Positions 51,513 through 63,264 are shown, numbered from the stretch's first letter. The stretch is 64,000 bases of DNA from Euglena gracilis (GCA_039621445.1 CP154955.1:2758619-2822618), one strand, 5' to 3'. The notes: a model not told the origin generated them from the letters alone. A program made the numbers and translations.

Positions 51513-52389
51513 CAAGCCCATGTAAGGTAAGTGCCTTCATGGAGCTCATACACTATATATATACACTGGAAGCGGAAATCGCTAAACAGCCCTGGGATGA
51601 ACCTGGGTCTGTGTCCCTCAGCGCTCTGGATGGAAGCATCCAAGAGCCCCCCCCCCTGCCAACCCATTATACCAGTGACCATGCGGACGGAAACCGTCTG
51701 CGGGAGGTAATCGCCTCTTATTGCGTCGTGAAGGAGCTACTGCTGTGAAGACCTTGGCAGCCGGGAAACCTGGCAAGCCGCTAAGTGACGCACAGCACAC
51801 AGCGCGCACGCCGTAATAATAGTCCAACTTGTCACTTTTCGGCCCTAAGGCCCTTAAGGCTGCCAGACAGCAAAAATTCTGTTCTGGCCTAAGCCAGCCC
51901 CCCCTCTCCTCCCTACTTTCCCCCCACCCCCGCAAAGCTGTCGCCGGCAGTCGGTTTTGTAAGTAGGCTTTTGTTTCCTAGTGCGGATATGACCGCCTAG
52001 GAGCCTTATCCGGGTATGACCAGGATAAGAGCCTGCCCCACCCCCTTCCACACCTCTCCCTTGGGTTTTCAGCGAATCGCTTGACCAACCCCGCGTGCCT
52101 TTGGCACACCCAAACTGGGTGGATGGGACACTTTGTCAGGAAACCTGCCAAGCCCCGTTTCCCACAGTGGGCTTTTTCACACCCCACCTAAGCCGAAACG
52201 GCTAATAGGTAACCGCGAAACGCGGCTAACCTTTTGCGCGTTTTTGGGCTTTGGGTGGATGCCACTGTGCGGAAAGGAGAGACACCGAATGGAGAAGTGA
52301 ACCCCACCTGGGGCAACGTCAGATATCCTGACTGGACTGGGAAACCCTGGTCCATGAAGGAAATCGGGCGTAGCCCTGGGAGGGGGATG
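51496..52389 (+). other. B 3' untranslated region and polypurine tract
   Basis: No supported gene. Contains a consensus donor AAG|GTAAGT (GT at 51527-51528), two hairpins with AAA loops (52191-52203 and 52213-52225), and a purine run GGGAGGGGGA ending about 52387, directly before the 3' LTR, fitting a polypurine tract for plus-strand priming. Confidence 0.65.
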
Positions 52390-52814
52390 TGTACCAGGCA
52401 CGTCCCAGCTCTGTAGGATATCTGCAGAGTGGGTTCTGTGACGGTCGCACCACTGTGGAAACCCACAGCTGGTAAGATCGTGGCAGACCCTTCTGGGATC
52501 TGCCCCTGGACACGTCAGCACTTTTCTCTCCTTCCCCCACAGGTGGTATTCTTTACTCTCACAATCTCCAAGTTTCATCATTGGTTTTGTCAGAGGGAAA
52601 AACCCTCAGAACAATCAACTTTGATCTCAGAAGAAAACTTCTGAATCTTTGCTTTGTGCTTTGCTTCTTGGGGAATTGGGAAGAAAAGGGGAAAACCACT
52701 TTTCGTTACTCCAAAGACTTTTCCCTACCATAAGTAGGCTGCGCACCAAGGCGAAAGCGAAAGGCTTTTACAGAAAGTTCCAAAAAGGGGAAAAGGGAAA
52801 GCTTTGGACGTACA
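52390..52814 (+). repeat. B 3' LTR (about 425 bp)
   Basis: Same ends as the 5' LTR (TGTACCAGGC ... GACGTACA) with an extra segment of about 20 bases near 52762 and few substitutions (for example CATCA versus CACCA near 52577). Contains the same Y-rich CACAG|GTGGTATT site (about 52543). Confidence 0.9.
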
Positions 52815-53170
52815 CTCATATGTGACTGAGAGGGGTATGGCATTTGTGCCTGAACCATTTGAGGGAGGGGGGGGTGGCATTTGTGCCTGAGCCGCATATG
52901 CGGCTGGAGGGGGTTAATATACCGCGTATGCGGGCGCCCCTTGGGCTGGGGGTGCCGCGGCATCGGCGTGGGGGGGGGCTAGGGAGGGATGGCATACTGT
53001 ATAGGGGGCGGTCCTGGGCCCCGCCCTGGGTCTTGCATTGGTCCGGGGACCGAAAGCAATATAAAAAAAGTAGCTTTGATGGGCTGTAGAAACAGAAGAG
53101 AAAAATGAATTGGGGTTGGCCGAAAACCACAGTGAGGGGAGGAAAAGGCCTATAGGCCGATTTGAAAAAA
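52815..53170. other. Junction DNA between B and D
   Basis: Holds a short doubled phrase TGGCATTTGTGCCTGA (52837 and 52871), G-runs and, on the minus strand, a TTTCTACAG site (about 53087) shortly after D's integrase stop. No trace of D's 3' LTR or of extra ORFs like B's. Confidence 0.5.
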
Positions 53171-53626
53171 TTATTCACAGAAATTGTTATTTCTTTTATT
53201 CCACAGCTTCCAGTCCTGTTGGACATAACCAATAAAACTGGAGGCTGGCTCCCAGGTGTCCTCCTCTGGCCCATAGCCTTTCCACCTGACCTTCCAGTAA
53301 TGGGCTCCCCGCTCAATTTTGTGATCGAGGATTTTATCTACCACAAAATCATCCGTTTCGGGTAACTTGGAACGGGGTCTGAAATAAAGGCACGGTAGTG
53401 CTTTGCCATTAGGCCGGGAAAGGTATGGCTTGAAATCATCCATGTGGACATCCTCGATCCCGTTGGGCAGTGCCGCCCTATAGCGGCCACTGTTACCAAC
53501 GCGTTCGGGAATTTCACAGGGCCCGAGCCCGAGGGGGTCTAGATTGGAAGCCTGCATACGGATTCGGCAATTCTGAACCCATATGCGATCACCAGCACTA
53601 TAGCCAGGTGATTTGAATTCTTGCAA
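53171..53626 (-). pseudogene. D integrase C-terminus and chromodomain
   Basis: GPCEIPERVGNSGRYRAALP, IEDVHMDDFKPYLS, then the chromodomain DDFVVDKILDHKIE, WKVRWKGYGPEEDTWEPASS, ending FCE at 53171. Close to B. An AT-rich insertion (AAATTTAAATTTATTTAAA, about 53627-53650) separates it from the core. Confidence 0.8.
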
Positions 53627-53776
53627 AAATTTAAATTTATTTAAATTTCAAAATTCATTTCTCTTTTGAGAATGGATATCCGTAATGCACTTTTGAACAA
53701 TAGTTCTGAGAGATTCTACTTCGGAGTACCATGTCTTACAGGTTACGCTACTTCGAGCTGGTCTCTCGATGGTATA

Positions 53777-55062
53777 TCACCAATCGCGGGCGGGTCTCGC
53801 CCAAAAAATAATTTTATATGGGGAGTGCCGTAAAACTAAACCCGGTAGGGTGTTTATGCAAAAGAGGGACCATGGCAAAACCTGGGCCCAGGCCTGGCGC
53901 GAATCAGCCAGTGAAAGGCGGAGCATATTTACAACAGCCTTCCCTGCTGCCTCGGCGCGGCCATTGCCCTTCGGGCGATATATAATGTAAAAATGCTGTT
54001 CGATTACCAGTAAACCACAAAGGGTTGTGAAGAATCGGGAAGAGATCAAATGATCTTGATCACTAACAATTTCATTCGGCAAGCCCATTAGGTAGATACA
54101 CTTCTCCATAAATATCTGCGCTAAAATTTGCGCTGTCAACCCTGCCTTTTGGCATGGAATGGCTACTATGTAACCACTCAACCGACAGACGACAACAAAA
54201 ACATAACGTAAATTTTGCCGTCTGATCCTTTGCAAAGTTCTAATTCCAGAAAATTCATGCAGAGGGACGTAAAAATGTCAGGGGGTACGGGGAAAAAGTC
54301 AAGCGTACCAGGGGGCGTACCTCTGCGTGGTTTCACCGCTTGACAAATTTGGCAGCGTTGCGATATTTGCAAGCAGCGCGAATGCAAATCTTTTTCTTTC
54401 AGGGTTGTACAATACCTGCGACCACCCAAAGAAAGAAGTTTGGGGGCCCCAGGGCGACCTTGGTTGTGATAACACAAAAGTACTTCATCAACCAAGCCAC
54501 GGGGTATACAATATTTATATCCCGCATCATCGCGGTAAACCAACCGGAAAGGGGAAAGGGAGTAATTATGCACAACCCCGCCATTGCGCAGTCTGTGCAC
54601 TATCGTGCTATATACAGGATCATGGGAATAATCCCATTCGCGAAAGAAGAGGGGGGAAGCAGATTCAGATCGCGTAATGCGACGGGGGCCAGGTGTGCGG
54701 CCTCGTCGCCTTCTCCCCCGTATAGGAGAGACTGGCAACGAACGAAAAATCGATGAAACGGGAAAAGAATCCAACATATCGTCAGCTGCGTCATATCGAC
54801 GTGCATATTCATCAGCCTCTTGGCTGCAATGAAAGGTGGCATCACCTTCATCTGGGTTACCGGGGTATTGCCAGGGTGCTCGACAAAGCGGGTCTGCTAC
54901 TTTCTGTGTATGGCCAGGGGTATATACAACCACTAGGTTGAATTGGCTCAAAAATTCATGCCAGCGGCATCTGCGGTCTACAGACGACATAGCTTTGTTC
55001 AGATCCTTGGTGTACCAGTGTTGAAGACTCTCATGGTCAGTCAACAGCAGTATCTGCACCAA
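53777..55062 (-). pseudogene. D RNase H end, integrase zinc finger and core
   Basis: The frame 55062-54178 holds LLTDHESLQHWYTKDLNKAM, YTPGHTQKVADPLCRAPW, and the zinc finger CYHNQGRPGAPKLLSL ... CQICQAVKPRRGTPPG. Then a shifted frame 54235-53777 has VFVVVCRLSGYIVAIPCQK, IVSDQDHLISSRFF and YRPKGNGRAEAAGKAVV. A single copy of the segment duplicated in B shows the ancestral state. The first core Asp lies at the frame switch (SLCMNFLELE reads Asn where B has Asp), so the core may be inactive. Confidence 0.8.
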
Positions 55063-55078
55063 GGAACTGGCGACCCAA

Positions 55079-55279
55079 CTACGGAATTTTTTGTAAAATA
55101 AGTACGATTGTGTACGTTACCTTCTCACGGATACTCCATTTGACTTGGCATTTGCCATCTTCACCTTGTAGCTTTCTACTGAAGAATGCTACAGGACGTA
55201 ATTCGTTAGCCGCGTTATGCTGGCTTAGAACACCGCCTACAGCTGCTATATATATATATATATATACATATATATATAC

Positions 55280-55310
<31 letters not shown>

Positions 55311-55311
55311 A

Positions 55312-55352
<41 letters not shown>

Positions 55353-56205
55353 TATATATATATATATATAATCGCTGCTATCGACTTCCAGCAAATAAGG
55401 CTTATAGTGATCCGCGATGTCGAGTACGACATTTTCAAGCATTAGCCTTTTAATTCTCTCTAAAGCTTCACGCATATCTGCGTCCCATTTGGTTTTGGTA
55501 TTTTTGGGTGCGTGATTTTTGAGTTGCCTCGATAGAGGCACAGCGATTTTCGCGAAATCATACATGTAAATCGCGTAGTGTTGGGCTAATCCCAAAAATA
55601 TGACCGCAAAACTTTATCGTTTCGCGAAAAAGGTGCATTTTAGCTCCTTTGACAAAAAGTCTCTGTTTGAGAAATGCGGCTACTACCGCGCGAACATCAC
55701 GATGGTGAATGTCGAGAATATTCTCGTGTATATTCGCTGAAGGAGGGGGGGTACCAACCAAAACATCATCAATGTACACCAGCGCAAACGGTAAAATCCC
55801 GTAAGACCCATTGGATCATGCACCGAAACATTGCTGGTCCATTATTAACACCCATTGGCAAAACGTTCCTTGGTAAACACCTTTGGATGTTACAAAAGCC
55901 GTATAGGCTTGTGAATCGGGATCCAGATGCATTTGGTGGAAACATCCTCCAGGTACCACAAAAGCTTGGGAGGTCCATTCACTCTTGGAAGGGATGATCC
56001 ACTTCCGCTCTATGAGCTTTTCAATCATTTCATTGAGAGCTATCTCTCTTTCTCCTGAACAACGGAAAAATTTCCGATGCATTGGCTTTGCGCCTTCCTT
56101 AAGCTCAATCTTACAAACTCCAAAGAGTCCGCGGATAGCAGGATCTATATCGCAAGCATAAACGGGATTTTCCAAAACACCAGAAAATTCGCGACTGATG
56201 CGCAT
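55079..56205 (-). pseudogene. D reverse transcriptase-RNase H, with deletions
   Basis: MRISREFSGVLENPVYACD, FGVCKIELKEGAKPMHRKFF, then VVP joined directly to GGCFHQMHLDPDSQAY. About 50 residues containing the first catalytic Asp motif (FDLEDG in B) are deleted near 55947. MYIDDVLVGTPPPS follows in another frame, then a second deletion of about 105 bp at about 55599 that removes the thumb start. RNase [21 protein letters not shown] is split from LLEVDSSDY by the AT repeat. It cannot be functional. Confidence 0.85.
55247..55371. repeat. (AT)n microsatellite inside D RNase H
   Basis: About 125 bp of TA repeats with occasional CATA lies exactly between the codons for DSSDY and AVGGVLSQ, which are adjacent in B. 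The TAT in the Tyr codon probably seeded it. Confidence 0.9.
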
Positions 56206-56259
56206 GCAAAATTCTGCTGAATTGGGCTGCTGTCGTGCACTTTCAATGACAGCGGAAAC

Positions 56260-57145
56260 CTATTTATGGGTCATATCGACCATACGGGTTTCCGAACGGT
56301 GATGCCTATCGGCATTATGGACAAAAGCGGTATCGGCTCCCACGTGGTCGGTATGATCCAACACACTAACATTCATGGGTGCAGATTGAGAAACATTGAA
56401 AGCATCAAAGAAACAAACACGGAAAATGTTTTCTTGAAAAGGTGGTAATACCACTCCACAGAAATCCTCGAATAGAAGTACATCGATTGGTAGGTCCCAC
56501 CAATAAAATGTGACATACGTCAAGTTTTGAAACCATTCCGCTTCGGGATTCACAGGAACAAGTAATGCGCCTCGCGCTTGATCCTGTAAAATCTTATCTA
56601 CAACAAGCGGGATAAGTCTTAGGGGGAGGGATGCATCCATAGGATAGTGTCTCCCCAAAACTTATCAAAAGCATTAGAATGTTGCGACCAATGTCGCGGT
56701 AATCGCGAATGCGCGTTGGAAGAGAATGCATCGATTTCTAAGGTCAAATCGAAAGAATCCGCCATACCGGCGATTTTGAAAACCAATGTTTCAAAATTCG
56801 ATATTGACCAAACTGAAAAGCATTGCAAGTATCCTTGGTGTACTTGGAGATATGCTCAACACCCTGAAGGGGGGGAACACGCTGTAACACAGAACAACGG
56901 AATTGTGAATCATCTACACACATGTCCAAAGGACTCAATCCATGTGGGGCATGGGTAGGTTGGGCATATACCCAGTCATCGGTGATGCGCGATAGCGCGG
57001 AATGCGCGATGTGCGCGAGATTCGCACTATATGCGGCAAGCGCGATATGCGCGGGGGTGTTAGAGAGCGCCATAGGCGAATAGGTAGCGCTATGCGCAAA
57101 TCCGAAGAGGGAGGCTATGCCTTTGCACTGTAGTGCTTGATTCAC
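56260..57145 (-). pseudogene. D DIRS-like module between protease and RT
   Basis: Frames 57145-56744, 56828-56619 and 56658-56260 give NAFQFGQYRILKHWFSKS, LTLEIDAFSSNAHSRLPRHW, FDKFWGDTILWMHPSP, ILQDQARGALLVPVNPEAEW and FQNLTYVTFYWWDLP. These match B's segment 41870-42690 and fix the reading across B's two-base deletion. Conservation in both copies argues that this is a real domain of the family. Confidence 0.6.
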
Positions 57146-57418
57146 TTTCGCGAATTGCGAAAATTGCCAAGTGTATTTGTGAGCTGTGAATTACTACCAG
57201 GTGTACTGATGGGTGTATCACCCATGGTGCCAAAGCTGTGTACCTTTTGGTTATCTATTAAATCCCTACCAAGTGCATAGGTACCACTACCAGGTGTATG
57301 GGGGAAAATTCCCGGTTGCAGGATCCAATCGGACTAGTTTGGAAGATTCAACTAGACATCCACAATCAAAATCTTGGTAAGCGGAGATTCTCCGACAGTG
57401 AGCGCATTGGTAGGAGGG

Positions 57419-58445
57419 TTAGTGCATGTGGTGCGCGTTTGTGTGGGTGTCAGTGCATAAGTTGGTGTCGGTTGGGGTAGCTGCTGGGGGGTGTACATGG
57501 GTTTCTGGAGTCGACACACCTGGTGGAAAACGAAAAATTTGTGCAGCTGGGCGGCTACTCGACACCAAAATTTCTTCAGGAATTTGGGCTTTCGCCTGGG
57601 AACCCAGCAAAACGTGCGGGGTTAAGCTGCTGGCTTTCCCTACCGCATGGGAAACGGGTGGTAAAAGTGCGGTGGGTAGGGGGGCAGCTTTCACTTTACC
57701 CCTAGGGTAGGAAACGGTGTTTTCGGTTGTGGAAAACGTTGTGGAAATGCGGGTGGGCGTCTTGGGTGACGTCACGGGGAACAAGTCTGGGGGTGTGGTG
57801 AGTGTGCGGGGGGTAGTGCGCAAACCGTGCGAGGACAATCCACCACCAATCGGTGTTGCCATAGGAATGGAAAAACCTAGTATGACATCAGAACCGGCGA
57901 TATTCGCCGCGAATGCCCAAGTACCCAGAAAATTTTGGAATTGTGGTGGGGGAGTGTGGGGCTTCGGGATAATGGTGAGGACTATGTTCAAAATGCATCC
58001 CAAGTCACCACCGCACATGGGGCTGTTGTCTGCAGTCATAATTTTGACGGGATTCTTGGCATGAACCAAGAGGGGTGTGGGTATAAGTCCTTTGCGGAAA
58101 AGAAGGGGGATTCGACACCCTGTGTCGACTAAAATTTTGGCTTTTGCACAAAAATTTTGCGTTTTGTTTTCGCTTGGACCAAAAGTTCCATGGGGGGTAC
58201 GCAAAGCGAAGGATCGGGTGTAAAATTGTTGTCGCGCCAACTGTTCCATGACCCTTTGCTTACTTTGCTCAACATTCGAAGCAACCGTTTGGCGGGGGGA
58301 GTGGGTGACCCGAAATTTTCCCGAATACGTACCAAAAAGACCGATGGGCAGGGGGGGCAGGGTTGATCAGTTCCTACCTCCATCTGTTCATCAGCCCAGA
58401 GGTCCGCGCCCTCAGACCTCGGGCTCCCCTACTCCATATTGGAGT
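57419..58445 (-). pseudogene. D protease region with upstream UAG
   Basis: Protease frame 58383-57419: AKILVDTGCRIPLLFRKG (DTG catalytic Asp), IMTADNSPMCGGDLG, GSDVILGFSIPMA, then a Thr/Pro-rich tail ending TAA. Upstream in the same frame are TAG (about 58431-58429), an 8-base spacer and the stem GAGGTCTG / CGGACCTC, as in B. Part of the region is split by frameshifts. Confidence 0.75.
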
Positions 58446-59598
58446 CGGCCTTTTGGCCTCTGGTTGACTTTCTAGAACAAATTGCGCGTATCGCGCGAAT
58501 CGCATTCCTATCTTCCGCCAACTCATCCTCGGTGCTCTCATCCCCCTCCCTGCCCGAAGCCAGGTCTTTTTCCTCAATAGAGGATATTTTGAAACCAACC
58601 CGCTGCCTATTGGCAGAACCGCGATTGGAATCGCGACGACCATGGATAGGGCGGGGAGAACGGGAACGGGAACGGGGGCACTTGGATGAATGGTGGTCTT
58701 TAGACCCACAAAGGGAACAACGGTTTCGTGATTGCGATTGCCTTTTGGCATCATAGCGACGTGGGGAGCGGGTATCCGCTCGACCGCGATCGGATCGCGA
58801 AGAGGATGATCCACTTCGCGACCGAGATTGCGAAAAATCGCGATTTGTATCCGGATTGCGGGTAGGGGGCGGGGGGACCGACTTCGCGGTTTGAAACCAC
58901 GTCCGCTATTGCGGTGGGGTGAACGGGAACGCGGTCTACCATCACCCGATCGGTATCCCGACCGCTGTGAATGCAGATCGTGAGGAACGCGAACTCCAGG
59001 AGAGAGGGAATCTCGGGGGATCTTACTGCGCTTTCGCGCTTGGGTATTAGGACATTCACGAGACATATGTCCCGGTTGATTACACAAAAAGCACACTTTG
59101 TCCGAAACCTGATCAGAAGAGCGCGAATAGCGCGGTTTGGATTCCCGTGTGGAGGATTTGGGGTTTGAGCGCGGATAGAGCGTTTTGGAATCACTCGATG
59201 GTGATTTTGGTGATTTTGGGGAGGTAGTCCTTCTGACTGCATGGACTGAACCGGTGGGTACACCCGCGGTAGGGTGGTGGTGATATGCCGATTCAATCTG
59301 TCCCAGAAGTTGTGATAACTTCATTTGTTTGGAAAATATAGTTCCATCTTTCATCGAGAGTCAAAATGTGTCCCGCGAGTTCCTCGCGGTGAATTTCCTT
59401 GATGAGTTTGGGGATGTAGCTCAGTAATACCGCATCAAATTGTTCTTTGCTTTGCTTTTCCCCTAACTGATCAACCTCGGCTGCTAGTGCAAGCCATTTG
59501 GAGTACCACATGTCTATCGAGTTCCATTTGCGGTCCGGGGGGGGGTAAAATGCCGCCATTTGTTTTCCAGACTGATTCTGGAAACCAAACTGGAGCAT
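58374..59598 (-). pseudogene. D Gag C-terminus with zinc knuckles
   Basis: KWNSIDMWYSKWLALAAEVD, KEQFDAVLLSYIPKLIKEIH (continuous where B is frameshifted), knuckle 1 CFLCNQPGHMSRECP, an Arg/Ser-rich spacer, and in another frame knuckle 2 CSLCGSKDHHSSKCP (about 58715-58670). Frameshifts at about 59330 and 58850-58900 break it. Confidence 0.75.
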
Positions 59599-61968
59599 GA
59601 GGAAGCATATTGCTCGACAAATTCTTCTAAAGAAATGCGCCTGCCAATGACTAATTGTCTGGCGCGTTCTTTTTCATCCCTTGGGAGGCAATTAATAAAC
59701 TCTATCTTGATTACCTCCGGGTTGTCATCTTGGGTGGGTACCTTCAAATCCCAATAATATTCCCAGTCTCGGAAAAATTGTTTCTATGTGGGGGTCACCT
59801 TCCCATTGGGGCTTCACCTTGTTCGCTATCGCGATGATGCCTTTGACACCTTTCTGAGAAACCCGTGGCCCTTCGGTGGTATTCCAGGGGTGTGGCCCCG
59901 GGCGCGAAATTGCACCATGTGCAGGTACACAGGTGGTTGCACCAAGGGTATTGTTCGGGTTATTTTGCGAATGCGCATGGAACATACCACTTAGTGTACC
60001 GTAGGTGCCATGCAAATTCGGGGAATCGCGATTGCGCGAATGGTGATGCGGTTGCGCATGTGGGGGTGAGGTATCACACGGTTGCACCATTGGTGCTGCT
60101 AAGCGAATTTGGGAGGTATGACCAATACCCGGTGTAGGGGTGCGGATCATACCACGAATTAGTTCGGATTCCCGAATCTCCTGATTTAAGAGGGGGGTGG
60201 GTCTGGTTTTCGGTTGAAAACCCGACTCATCATCCGAAAACTCGTCCATTGGGACTGGTAATGCCAGTGGGGGAACCACCGCATGAGCTGAAACGCGATT
60301 TGGTGGCAAGGTGCTTGTGGACTCGGGAATTGGTGCGCGAATAGCGCTTTTGGAGCTGGAAGATGCGGCAAGTGTGCCAACCATACACCCGATTGCGGGT
60401 TTTGGTGGATGGAACGCATTTGTGCGTGAATTTGGTCCAGATTTGTTGCAAACTCATGCACACTTTGCTCCAAATGGTCAACAACCTGCCAATTGTCAGT
60501 TATCCGACCCACATCCTCCTGCAAACGCTTAATCAGCCTACGGTATGAGGGTAGCTCATCCAAAATCGCGGGATTTTGTCAGAAATCAACTGGAGATCTT
60601 ACGAAATCGCACCAAAACCAGTGTCCAATTCCTGTACTCTTGTCACCAAAGTGCGCATCGCACTGGAAATGGCCACCAATTGTGGAGATGGCTTGGTGGG
60701 TTGGTCCGAATGCGGACCTTTGACTTTTTCAGCCATTGTCGTTTCTTTCAAGACAGAAACTTGCGCGGATCGCGCGGTAATGTCATTTTGCAGGTTTGTG
60801 ACATCCTGCCTCCCCCTCTTCTCGGTGTTCATAAGACTGTCACAAAATCCTTGCATGACTTGGTGATTTTCCGCGCGCATTTCAGCGCAAATCTGGTCCA
60901 AGTGTGTGTTTGGGAGTGTGAGGGTAGGTGTTGGTAACGGCAATGTGCCTTGGGGTGGTGATTGCAGCTGAAGCATTTTTGTGCTTATTTCTTGCATGCG
61001 TTTGTGCAATCCGCTATCGCGGTGTGAATGCCGGTAACATCCGGGATCCTACCAGCTACTTCCGCATCACGGGTGTGCAACTTAGCCAATGAAGCTTCAA
61101 TGTTACCAACATCCTGTTGTAACTGTTTGTGCAAATCGGACATGGTGGCCTTGAGTCCGCTAATATCCGGTGTTGGTGCACGGGTTGCCGCATTGCGGTT
61201 CTGCAAATCCGCGATTGCGGTTCGGAATTCCATTGTGTCATTCTGCCACTGTTGTTGCAAATTCTCAATCCTACTCGCCATATTCGCGATTTGGGTGTGA
61301 AAACTTGCAATTTTAGCGGGAATCTCACCACAATGGCAAGATTTCCGCCCCAATCGAGAGAGTCTTTCCTCCAATTGTTGCACATACGTGCGTGGTGCAA
61401 AACTTTCATTGGCTTGGGCAGAAAAGTAGGCAAAATTCGCGGAATCACCGCTCAACTGGAAAATGCGCTGATGCGCTTCCTGAAATGCAGATGCAAGTGT
61501 GCAGAACTGCTCCAATGTGATAAATTGTCCCAAATCGGGATTTTTGATAGGGGGTTCATGCAACTTTTGCTGCAATTGTGGAAAAATTGTCTTAATTGGC
61601 TCCAATTGGTGTGATAAAGCTTGCAAACTATGTTGCATTTTGGAGAAAATCGCATCATTGCGGGATTGTGTTTCACACATGGCTTCACTCACTTTTTTGG
61701 AAGTGTTGTGGCAAATGTGCCTGCAAATGTGTATCCAAACCTTGACGCAAAGTTGCTAGGTCCACATTGGTGGATTGAAACTTGTTTGACAATATTGACC
61801 AACATCACGCACATAACTCCAAAGGTAATTGAGCTTGTGTTCTACAACCTTTTGGTTGTTCTCATCAAAATAAAAAACCTTGTTAAGTGTCATAGCGCAA
61901 TCTGCTACACAAGTGTGGACATGGGAAATTTGCCGGGTTAGCGGGTGGTCCACTGGAAGATTTGCGAC
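59514..61968 (-). pseudogene. D Gag middle: coiled coil and capsid
   Basis: DHPLTRQISHVHTCVADC (61953 on), QQLEERLSRLGRKSCHCGE (about 61370) parallel to B's coiled coil, then the capsid IANKVKPQWEGDPHIETIF and FINCLPRDEKERARQLVIG (59690). Four or more frame changes. Confidence 0.75.
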
Positions 61969-62384
61969 TAAACCCCCCCCCCACTTATAAACCCCCCGGG
62001 GTTAGTAGGATCCGGTTTGGTTGGTCGGCTGAAGGGGGGGGGTTAGTAAGTGGGGGGGGGGGTTTATAAGTCCCGGAATTGTTGGTGAAAATCTGAACCC
62101 CAAAAATGACCCCGAAACCCCCCCAAAATGGCAATTTTTGGTAAATTTGGTCAAAAATGGCCTTTTTGATGATGGTCGATCTCAAAAAAAGGGCCAAAAA
62201 TCAGTTTTTGGGTGGTTTGAGGCCAAAAAAATCGGCCCCCGCGGCTTTCATTTTCCTTCCCCGAAGGGGGGGGTTTATAAGTCCCGGTTTGGTTGGTCGG
62301 CCCGAGGGGGTGGTTAGTAAGTGGGGGGGGGGGGGGGGGGGGGGGCGGGGGGGGGGGGGTTAGTAAGTGGGGGGGGGCGGTTTA
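61967..62384. mobile_element. 418-bp G-rich inverted-ended insert in D gag
   Basis: Flanked by a direct TGCG (61963-61966 and 62385-62388). The ends are ACTAAACC-C-run and GG-TTTA, i.e. inverted TAAACC plus C-rich sequence. Inside are several copies of GTTTATAAGTCCCGG, TTGGTTGGTCGGC and GGTTAGTAAGTGGGGG. Removing it rejoins D Gag (VIQRI to ANLPVDHP) as in B. It looks like a small non-autonomous DNA element or introner-like insert. Confidence 0.65.
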
Positions 62385-62388
62385 TGCG

Positions 62389-63000
62389 CTGAATCACTGT
62401 AATGGGTTGAGGGGAAATATTTTCCAACTCTTCCGCATCACTGCTCATAGAGTCTGTGGGACTTGTATAAGCCGGAACTGCCAAACGCATCTCCGGGTGC
62501 CATGGAAATGCCGGAAAAGAACCCGTATCGGGTGGTGCGGGCAATTGTCCAATCGGACTTGTGGGGGGAAGCATAGGGGGGGGGGGCTGAAAGAAACATG
62601 GTGTTTCTAACCCACCCTCAACAAAAATTTGCCGCGGTGTATCCGCCTCAGAGTCAAATGTGCCTATCGTCACCAGTGCGAGATCTCGCCGGGGGGAATG
62701 GGTGGTAGCCAATCGGCTTTCCAACAAAAGGGGTTGTGCCTGTTGGGCATGGGGTTGCTCTATAGAACTTGACACCGATAGGTGTGGGGCTGCCCATTGG
62801 GCGGGGGGAGGATTACTCGACACAGACACCGATAGGTGTGACACACGCGGGGAAGGTGGATTACCTTTGAAATGAGTCAATGCTTGTGTACCCCTATGGG
62901 ATTGTGATTGCTCATTAGAACTAGACAATGATGCTGCAGGTTCAATTCCACGAAGTGAACCAATCAATGCTGCATAACCAATGAACGCTGTGCTCTGCAT
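62389..63000 (-). CDS. D Gag N-terminus
   Basis: ATG at 63000 (MQSTAFIGYAAL), the same MQST start as B. A disordered Ser/Pro/Gln-rich region follows, then TPCFFQPPPPMLPPTSPI and FPAFPWHPEMRLAVP, parallel to B's TPCFFQPPPQLPPPTPF and FPALPWNPDMRLVIP. The frame is broken at the G-rich insert. Confidence 0.75.
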
Positions 63001-63243
63001 TTTTGAGGCAAAAAAAACACAAAAACCAAGTGTAGATTGCGGGGTAAAATGCAGAAACAAGCGCAAAAAGAGGGGATAGTGTAAAACGTAAGCAGAGACC
63101 CGAACTCTGAGGTTTGAAGCAGCGTTTACTGCGAACCGTCAGAAGACGTGTACGTGCGTACGGCTTTGGCCGGAAACGGCTTGTAGTGCCTGTGGTCTCC
63201 TATAGGCGGGGCACCACACGACCGTTTGCGGTCACAAGGATCG

Positions 63244-63262
63244 AAAACCTAAACTGCGACCA
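63244..63262 (-). promoter_or_regulatory. D primer-binding site
   Basis: TGGTCGCAGTTTAGGTTTT on the minus strand, two bases after the LTR end TACA, aligned with B's site. Confidence 0.7.
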
Positions 63263-63264
63263 AG

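Larger units (their letters stand above)
35929..52814 (+). mobile_element. B: about 16.9-kb Ty3/gypsy element with extra ORFs
   Basis: The plus-strand order is 5' LTR, primer site, gag, UAG-stem-loop, protease, a DIRS-like module, RT-RNase H, integrase-chromodomain, two long extra ORFs, polypurine tract, 3' LTR. Typical Ty3 elements are 5-6 kb; this one is three times that because of a 1,050-plus-codon Gag and about 5.5 kb of extra coding DNA after integrase. Frame damage: an indel in gag (about 39635), indels at about 42268 and 42683, a 113-bp tandem duplication in RNase H and a shift in the second extra ORF. No target-site duplication is visible: TTTTG precedes the 5' LTR and CTCAT follows the 3' LTR. 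Confidence 0.85.
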
